Shown here piece by piece: positions 55,990-64,000 of a DNA stretch of 64,000 nucleotides (position 1 is its first letter; every line of letters begins with the position of its first letter). The stretch covers positions 186,001 to 250,000 of the forward strand of contig CAJNDS010002712.1 of assembly GCA_905221605.1 (NCBI GenBank). Reading direction: 5' to 3'. The stretch comes from Symbiodinium natans (lineage: Eukaryota > Sar > Dinophyceae > Suessiales > Symbiodiniaceae). A program made the position numbers and the translations under genes. The notes under the pieces were generated by a model. The model was given only the letters and a program-made list of their open reading frames with translations, did no database searches and was not told the DNA's origin.

Positions 55990-58900
55990 CATGTGTATGT
56001 GCAAACTGAAACCTGCGGAAACTGACACAAGGCCCATCGCCCGATCCCAAACTGCGGGCTGACAAATGTTGAAGTGTCTTGTTGGTCACATCTCAAAGAA
56101 GCCCCGAGCCTAAACCCCCCAAGCCCTAAACGCCATTCAAAGCGACGGCTGCTGGTGGATGGTGCCCAGCACTAGCTGCCAGTATGCCAAAGCCATCGCA
56201 CAAACGGGTGGCTCCGATGGCTTCTGGGCTTCTACTCGGCACTTGTGTGATCTGGTCATCTAAGCAAAACTGACACATACAGATTAGCTTATGGACTGGT
56301 TGAGCAAAATATTCACGCAGCAAACCTGACGAGCCACAGGTGCTATGAAGATACCTTCAAGCAGCCAGATGACCCCTGAGATCCCCTGAGTACAGCGGCC
56401 TGACCTGCACACTGCAAGCGCATGCGGGCAAACGCGCTCCGGGCGCCGTCGGGTTTAGGCAACGCCTCTGGATTCCGGCTGCCAAGGGCGCCAGATCCAC
56501 CTTTGAGCGCAACCGCTCCGCTGAAGAGCTGCAAGGGAGGCGCTTAAGCTCCAATGAGCGAAGTGAGCTACCCCGCACGAGAACTCTAGAGACCTGGTCC
56601 TGACATGATGGCAGACACCTCGTCGAGAGTGCGACCCGCAAGTTTCGTGGCAGCGTTGCTGACCTTAGGGAGTGGAGACTTGTGGGGAATAGGGTTCAGG
56701 ATTCAAGGCTGAAGGTTTAGAGTTTTGCCCACAGGCAGGCCGGCAACCTTTGGGGCAAGGGTGTTCCTATATACCCTTTGAACGCCTTGAGTGTCAAGAT
56801 GCTTATGACGCTCTAGATGGAAATCAAAGACGCGGTCCAAGAATTTTCTGATGATCTGTCTTCTATCTTCGGTTGGAGAGACTTGAAACTCAAGACCCTC
56901 AACTCACTCAAGATGGAAATTGCGGAGGTCGCCCAAAGTTTTTCCGCATCTAAGCTTTTAGAGTCGCCAACCCACACCTGGTACACTCGAAACCCACCCA
57001 ACCCTTCAAAAACAACCAGGCCATGCAAATTGCATTGCGGGCTGTGCCCTTTTGCATACTACATTGTCTGACAACTTTCACACCGGCTGTTGTCCAGGAT
57101 GGTCATAGTGCCGAATTTTGGGGGGGGGGGGGGGGGGTAGCTTTCTGTAAGTAATCATTAACAGTGTAGTAGGTTGAAGGTGCGGGTATCATGTTTCTGC
57201 AACCTGCGTCTCACTTCTCGGCAACGGGGTCCAATACTTAGACGGCACCCCGCAAAAATCACTTCTTTGGCACTTCTGTGTTCTTGTTCATGTGTTGTCG
57301 TATGTTGTCTCCATTCGTGAGCTAGTGTTCCGTAAACGTAGAATAAGCTGATCCAATGAACGACGGGTTCTTCAACAACGTTTGATAACTGCACAACTTA
57401 ACCATACTTCGGATAATTGTCGATGAACCCTTTAACAGCTGATCGTGCTCGATCAGGCGTTGTGGCTTCAAGTAGCTACTGCTTTCCTAACGATACATGT
57501 CGCTTCACAAAAGTATATATATATATACATTTACAACAAGTAGGCGGGGGTGTACTATACAAATGGATACAGTATGCGAAAAACTCTTTTTTCTACTCAA
57601 CCCTTCAACAACATAGTATGCATAGCATCTCCAAAACGTCTCTTATTTCAGAAGTCGTGACACTCCACCGGCGCGCCCCCCCCCCCTCCACCTGTGTGTA
57701 TCACCTATTTTGGTACTGGGGGGCACCTACTGGGACCTTAGCGCCGCCTGCCACACCAGAAGCCTCCCCCGGCCTGAAGAAATCTATGGTGTGCCCTTAA
57801 ACCTTCTTGAACTGTTTGGATATGCTCACACACGGCCTGTCACTTGGTAGGAAGATGGCTCAAAAACCTCTACAATTAAGAAACCCTCTATTGGCCGTTG
57901 TTCGTGTTCGGTTGAGGTGCTTCTCTTAAGAAGACTGCCATGTGAATCGCATATGGATGGTCCAATATCGTTCACTTATGGCATGCCCGTAACTAGAGAA
58001 TCAAGGCTTACGGCGTAGATAGTTTTCCGAGGAAAACTTTCTGCAAGCGGGAAGGTTCTTGCTGGACCAAAGGTTTCTCTACAAAAAGGCTGCCAGCCAG
58101 CTTTTGACAAGTCTCATGATCATTCATGACCCCTTACTCATAACAAGCGAATGTTGCAACTACATTTAAGGGAAGTGCCTTCCAGATCCACTCTGCAATG
58201 TAATGGACAGTTGAGGACAAATAACCCAACCATTCATGTAGAGGCTTCTATCATTTGGAGGCCTATGCACGCGCACAATCATGACCAGTGGCTTCTCGCC
58301 AGCCACAGTCTCGTGTCACGAGCCACTAAGAACGATCCACGGGTCGCGAACTTACTGGTTTTGCCTGGAAGGTGTGATCTTTGGCAAGGGGAAAAATACT
58401 AGCAGTGCCCACTCGCAATTAGAGGACCAATGTTTGATGGCCCTGCAAAACCACCCTCTCAAGCAAAGGCCTGCCGGGGCCGCTGCTGCGGGATCTGAAA
58501 GACGCTTTGCCGGCACAGCAACCTGCGCAAAATACAACTTCAGGGCCCCGGCTACAATGCTGGAAGAGAAGTCACCATCCAAGGAAAGCTTTCGCTGCAC
58601 CACTCATGCACAAGCCCCTATTCAAGGCCCCCTGAACCTAGTGAAGACCCATAGCCGACCTAAGCCCCGAGACCACAACACCACAAAACCGAAGACTCTT
58701 TTCCGCAGCCTGTGGCACCCAGCCGCTTAGCGCTGAGGCAAGTGCCAGGCCTCGAAGAATGCAAGATAAATAAGCCCACAACAAAACATGGCGTTTATGG
58801 TTGCAGGGCTTTTTGCGGATGAGGGCCTAGACTACAGCTCAGGGGTCTGTACGTGCTCACCTCGCAGCAGAGCTCCCTGGTTTCAAGAAGCTTCGAAAGA

Positions 58901-59580
58901 AGACCTCCATTGGCCCTAAACCCCAAAAAACACCTACGGCATGTTGAAGCCTAAGACCTCTCTTCAGAAGACCCTGAGACCGAGGCCGCTGGGCCCATTG
59001 CCTGCGAAAGTCACTGAGTCATGCAGGGGTCTGCGATATTTTGCTTCGGGCCTTTAGAGTTTAGTGGGATCCTTGAATAAAATCCGGCTTCTTCTTGAAC
59101 CGAGCACTGGCCCCACCTCGCCTATGATGGCCACGTCCAGCTCCATCTCCGCCGAGGCCACGAGGGCAGCGCCCGTGCGAAGATAAGCGCCCATGGCAAA
59201 CTTTAGAGCTTGGTCATGCTTACGGCTTTCGGCTTCGGGATGTGTAGGGTGGCTTTCGTCCGGGTTGGCAGAGCTTCAAAAGGAGGAAAGCTCGACACAT
59301 AGAGAGGAAACGTGGATGGGCCCAAGGTTCTTTGCTTGGCAAGACATCTCGCACAAAAGCCGCAAAATGGAGATGCAACTATCTTCATCTACACAAAACT
59401 TGCAACCATGATACTATTTTTTTGATACATGTCTAAAAAAGATCGTATCCAGAAGCCACAGCACATCTCTTTGCACAGCCTTGCGCCCTGCGCCACCCGT
59501 CGACTCCCAGCGGCGCTGGGGAGCCAACTGCGATGCGGCTGCCCGTGGTCTCCAGAGCCAGGAGGGCCAACTGGTCAATG
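55990..59580. other. Unassigned stretch
   Basis: Contains a G homopolymer at 57120-57138 beside GTAGC, recalling the GCTACCCC end motif, a (TA)n at 57516-57528 and a C run at 57677-57688. A minus-strand segment at 57160-57390 (VVHWISLFYVYGTLAHEW) may be coding, unproven. Confidence 0.35.
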
Positions 59581-59587
59581 CCTTTTG

Positions 59588-59677
59588 AGGGTTAGGGTTT
59601 ATGGCTTAGGGTTTAGGGTTTAGGGTTTAGGGTTTAGGGTTTAGGGTTTAGGGTTAGGGTTTAAGGTTAAGGGTTCG
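59588..59677 (+). repeat. Interstitial telomere-like tract (TTTAGGG), longest in window
   Basis: About nine nearly perfect TTTAGGG units, then TTTAAGGTTAAGGG. It is the cleanest such tract here and could be a recent insertion. Confidence 0.9.
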
Positions 59678-59679
59678 GT

Positions 59680-61200
59680 GTGAGCAGGCCCATGTTGGGT
59701 GATGGGTGATGAGGCCTTCTCGTGACCACCTAAGCGCCAGACAGGTTCGTTCCAAGAATCCTCGCACTCCTATCTCGTTGAGTGCAAGCTCAGAACCCCA
59801 TGATGGGTCCTAATGTATATAAAGAATGTGCGAGAATCGAGCCCAAGACGGCCCAAAAAGCTTGGATCAGCCATGTTCGCACGGAGCACTTCCAAAGGGC
59901 CGGGGGCCAGGCGCTCGAGGAGGCTCTGCTCGCTGACTTTCCGTGGAGTTGACCGGGACCTTTGGCAAAAATGCCTTATTCCTCCCAGTTGCACCTGGCC
60001 CACTAGTACCCATTGAAGCCCTTAGAGCCCTTACACCGTGCCTTACACCCCAAAAAGCTGAGCCCCCAAATGTCTGCAGCCTGCACTTGTTGGGGGCCCT
60101 GGCGCCCGCGCAAAGAATGCAGCGAGGCCGCGCCGTCGTGGGGCTGGTGCTTCCAGCTGCGAAGTCAGCGCTGGGCCTGCATGAAGGGTTTCTTTCAGGA
60201 TATCTCTGATTGAGGGTCCGTATTTGGGTCCTTGGTGTCACACGGCCCATATTCAGATCATTTGATGGGCTTGTAGGGTTTCCGGGCTTGGGCTTCTCGA
60301 GTTCCCGGGGTGTCGGCCCGGGATATGCGTGCCTGCGCTGGGCGCGATACCCGCCAGCGAATCACGGCAAGCCCTCGCCACGCTATGTGAACCGTGCAAA
60401 GAAAAAACACAACAGAAAGCGCAACGAGATGCAAGACCCAATCGTGCACATGTTCAAGCCGAGGTCTCTGCCCCTGACAGGAGATTTCGAGGAAGGCCTA
60501 ACCAAGCAAACACGCGCGAATCCAAAACTCGTCCCGCTGCATCCCGCAGGAACAAGGGCTGGTCATTCGGAAATCTGCCTGCGGGTCCGGCTCGCCAGTG
60601 AGGACTCGCAGCTGGAGCTTCGGACTGACAGAGGCCGCTGACTGTTCTTGGAGGCCGATGCCGTCGTTCTTGTTGCAGCAACTCGACTTTCAAGATTGCG
60701 GTTCAACAAGGCCCCTTCCATCAGCCCATCCAGTAAGTCTAGTGAAACTCCAATAACCAATAGCTACCAGCCAACATCTTAGCCAAAGTACAACCATCAA
60801 ACTTGGCCGCTTGCCCTAAAGCTACTGTCTTCTGTCTGGTATCGTTGTTTGCCTCACCTCAACTTCCTTCTGCGCAATCCCGCACGTCACCACCTAAACT
60901 CGAACCCAGAACCTTCAAGGCCCCAAAAAACCGGTGCACTCGTGTCGCCGTGTTTGTCAGTTCATATCTCAGAGCCCTCATTTCCTGGCAGCCACCTTGT
61001 TCCAGAATCTGCCGTAGATTCGTTTAGGAAGCTTGCGGCTCGAGCCGATTAATCCATGTTGCTACTATACTACTATATGTCTATCCAATCCAGTTCACAT
61101 TGAACGAGTGCAATAACTTAGATATAGAACAACCAATATTTCCACAATAGCTATACCAGCATTTGCTTCATTAAAAGCGTGAAAACAGTATTGCGTGAAA
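59680..61200. other. Unassigned stretch
   Basis: GC-rich overlapping open frames on both strands with no motif; AT-richer from 61050 on. No gene supported. Confidence 0.35.
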
Positions 61201-61209
61201 ACCGTATTT

Positions 61210-62870
61210 GTTTTATTCTATATTTTCGTTGTGGTTTGAAAAAATGGCATCGTCGACTGTCAGCACTTTTCTCGGTCCCCTCCTCGCCTTGCACTGTGGC
61301 CAGGATCCTGCAGCGTCAAGGAGGGGAGTCATCAGAACTCTCAGCCGACTTGGTGGGGAGCCTACATTGCATGCAGCGCTGGCACCTGGAAACCGAGAAT
61401 CACAGCTGGGGCTGGCCTCGTTTTGCTTCCACAGGAGCCGAAAGAATGCCCTGAGCACCATCGGTGCCAGGTGCGGGTGCAGCTCGTACCTCAGCTTCTT
61501 AGGGTGAGGGAAGCGGAAGCCCGATGAACTCGCAGGCAAAGCTAGGACAAGAGCTGGCCGGGATCCTCCAGCAGCAACCTCGTTTAGTCTCTTTGAGCGG
61601 CAGCCTCCAGGTCTCTCCGCAAGAATTGCAGGGCACCTCACCTGAAGTGGCTGTCCCCTTGACTGGTGGGCTCGGTCAGCTTGTCCAACCTCAAAGCTTC
61701 TGTGCGCACGATCTCTGCCAAGGGTATTTGGCTGTAGCTGTAGCTCAGCTCCCAGCAACCCAGTGGCTTGAAGATGTGCGCTGGGCGCCTGAGATGCGGG
61801 AGTCCCGGACATATGCATCCGGAGCAAACGCACTCATGACACTAATACTAGTAGCGGCCAACGCTGGCCGTTCTTAATGATTTCTGACCCTCCCCTCTGC
61901 AGCCGCACGGTTCAGGGATGTTTCCCGAGCTCCGCCGAGCTCCGAGCGTTGAGATCCAGGTTGGCCGTCGGCAGTTCCGAGGCAATTCGCTTCAAAGCCT
62001 GGACTCCAACTTTTCTCTGGTGCTTCCACCGTGCGTGCGACTCCAGCATCCGAGCCCCGAGCTTTCTCATCAGTGCAGAATACGACTGGGCGAGAGGCTG
62101 GCACCTGGCTTGATTAGATTAGGCTGCGCATCCGACGATTGCTGCATGTTGCTGCAATTTGCTGCAATTTGCTGCACATGCCCTCAACATTGGCAGCCCG
62201 GGAAGGTAGATCTCCCTTTTCTTTGTGTTGGCTTGCGCAGTCCTATGGTACAGTGCACACACCTGCCAGTTGCAGAGCATGTTGCCCTGCAGCAGCTGGG
62301 TTGCACGATGCGCGGCAATCGGAATTGTTCATGAGTTCGTCTCTCTACGAACACTGCATGGGGAATGCATGATGAGGCCCGGCATGGAAACTACGGCTCG
62401 AAGTTCAAGGTGCAAGCATGCGCCCAGTCGGGCCGTTGGCCAGCTTAGCTGCGCTTTGCATATCAGGCCTGCCAAAGAAGACAGGGCACTCCCGAACAGC
62501 TGAGAGCAGCTGCGAGGGTGGTGGGGTCACGCCTTGATTTCACATACCATGAACACTCGGAAACCGTGGTTTTCTTAAAACCGACCTTTGAAGCTGAGCT
62601 CGGAAACATCAACCCAACACCCAACCGGGTTAAGACAAGTTTGCAGCCGCAAGCCAGTGCAGCTCCGCGACGAATAGTATTGAAGCCCAAAAGCAACAGA
62701 ACGAATCATCCCATTGGCCCATTACAACAGCTACGCGACAGAGCATCGTCAGAAGAACAGAGGCAGCGCAAAGACTCGGAGAGGCCCTTCCCGTGGCCTT
62801 GGACGCCTCGACCTCCTCAGGAGATGGTGCCTCCGGAAGTTTTCTGAACGCATAAACAAGCAGGGCGACT
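61210..62870 (-). CDS. Hypothetical membrane-anchored protein, multi-exon
   Basis: Four coding-like minus-strand exons. First, about 62785-62870, LGALVALLVYAFRKLPEAPS with one hydrophobic segment, then PEEVEASKATGRASPS. Second, about 61925-62100, SYSALMRKLGARMLESHARW and HQRKVGVQALKRIASELPTA. Third, 61642-61788, bounded by a CATCTCAG acceptor and a GTGAGG donor, open for 49 codons: RPAHIFKPLGCWELSYSYSQ, then IPLAEIVRTEALRLDKLTEP. Fourth, about 61225-61480, KLRYELHPHLAPMVLRAFFR then LLWKQNEAS and RKVLTVDD. The clean splice sites of exon three make a real gene likely. I do not recognise the family. Confidence 0.5.
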
Positions 62871-62881
62871 AGCGCTCCAAG

Positions 62882-62953
62882 CCCCAAATTGTAGGATTCT
62901 CTTGTAATAAGGACCCCAATAATTAAGGTACCCCTAATTTCGGCAACCCCATG
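62882..62953. mobile_element. MITE relative, copy 3
   Basis: TAGGATTCTCTTGTAATAAG then GACCCCAATAA, GGTACCCCTAATTTCGGC and AACCCCATG match copy 2 at 33629-33726 closely and the intact element at 6820-6926 more distantly. Truncated, no clear ends. Confidence 0.55.
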
Positions 62954-62954
62954 T

Positions 62955-64000
62955 GTGTCAGGTGCAGCTCATAGGAGACTTCCTACTGTACCGGGACCGC
63001 AACACTGCACAATCCTCCGCCAACACCCGCAAAGGCCCAACCGTACTTCGGCGCCTTGAGCCCTAAACCATCACTCTCCTGGGATTTGAATTCGGGGTTC
63101 AAGGACGCGGGCTCGCGGATTTGGGTTTCGTGTGCCGCCTGCCAGAGGTGGCGCCAAACCAGCGCCAAAGCTGCTGCACAGAGCCTTGGGGCTCAAAAAG
63201 GTGGGCTTGTGGGCGTTGAGGGGTGTCGGAGGTTTGGGGTTCACGGCGTCTTTTGCAAAAGGGGTTTTGCGACCGGGTCTACCAAGACACTCCGTGCCAC
63301 AAGCATGACAAGAGCTGCGCAGCACCGTCAACACTCCCGAGCTGGACTCCGAACAAACAAACAAAACAGCACACAGAGAGGTGAAACCCTAAAGGCACAA
63401 GCCCGAAAACCACAAACCTCCATCTGCCTAAGGGCCCCACTTCCAACTCTGCAAAAAAGGCGGCGTCACGGGGTTTACCACTTCTCAGGCTGGCACCAGC
63501 AGCCCCCGAGCACAGCAGCGGAGAGAGCCGTCCCAATGGAGCTCAGCAAGTCCGCCGCCAAAAATGGCTGCAGCGCCACCACCTCTTGTTCTACTGGCTT
63601 TTAGGCTTTTTGGGGCCTGGGGCCGAGTGAGGGTCTGGGTTGCAGACTCGGGGGCAGGCATCTCTGTATGCCCGAGGCCCCGACCGATCTGGAAATCGCG
63701 TCCACGAAGCCTAGGGAAGTCGCACGCGCGTGCTCCGGGAACATGCGGACCTAGGTCAGGTTGCTTCCACACCTTGCTGGTCACTGAATTCACCCTCGCT
63801 GCAGATGAACTGGCTGCCACTGATACATGAGCATCCAGCACATATGGCATAGAACGGCGTACCTGATCTCCACAGCTATCCACGGCTCATTTTGCAAGGC
63901 CAAGCTTCAAGGCCTACACCGCCGCACATGACCCGTGCTGACATGGCACTCGTTAAACCTTCCGCCATTGCCCAGGCGGAGAGTAGCAAGTTGAAGCTCT
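62955..64000. other. Unassigned stretch at right edge
   Basis: Minus-strand frames at 63660-63830 (SAARVNSVTSKVWKQPDLGP) may be coding; no domain recognised. Confidence 0.3.

Overview
The window looks like nuclear DNA of a dinoflagellate, most plausibly a Symbiodiniaceae/Suessiales-type alga. The evidence is: two relict dinoflagellate spliced-leader sequences in tandem at 3640-3669; a head-to-tail array of near-identical genes; many short exons separated by introns, some with apparent GC donors; a starch synthase gene; many interstitial TTTAGGG tracts; and heavy microsatellite content with low gene density. No bacterial-style operons, ribosome binding sites, tRNA or rRNA genes were recognised.

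Every gene or gene fragment I can support lies on the minus strand, so the 64 kb reads as one unidirectional block transcribed right to left. From left to right the layout is: starch synthase exons (about 240-1290, running off the left edge); a decayed non-LTR retrotransposon with relict spliced leaders and CT-tract/hairpin modules (1.9-4.4 kb); a low-confidence Gly/Ala/Ser-rich multi-exon locus (4.7-7.7 kb) with a MITE inside it; RING-like exons (8.3-8.6 kb); and six tandem copies of a gene for a secreted 228-residue, 28-cysteine protein (9.6-17.4 kb), identical in all copies.

Further right come EF-hand exons (22.4-24.4 kb, possible upstream exons to 25.3 kb), a protein kinase split over at least nine exons (33.8-35.4 kb, possible upstream exons to 36.2 kb), hypothetical exons (40.1-40.9 kb), a large multi-exon ankyrin-repeat gene (41.3-46.8 kb), hypothetical exons (47.0-47.4 and 48.8-49.4 kb), an AT-rich tandem-repeat island bounded by inverted poly-C ends (49.7-51.2 kb), a multi-pass membrane/PAS-domain protein (53.3-55.5 kb) and a hypothetical membrane-anchored gene (61.2-62.9 kb).

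The stretches between genes are repeats, degenerate telomere-like tracts, dispersed short repeats and sequence in which I see nothing. Starch synthesis, calcium sensing, kinase signalling, PAS sensing and ankyrin scaffolding are ordinary cell functions with no evident shared pathway. The most distinctive items are the six-copy secreted Cys-rich array, the doubled relict spliced leaders, the MITE family, a perfect 23-bp inverted repeat at 28.1 kb and the AT-rich island. All exon limits were read by eye from translations and AG acceptors and are approximate.
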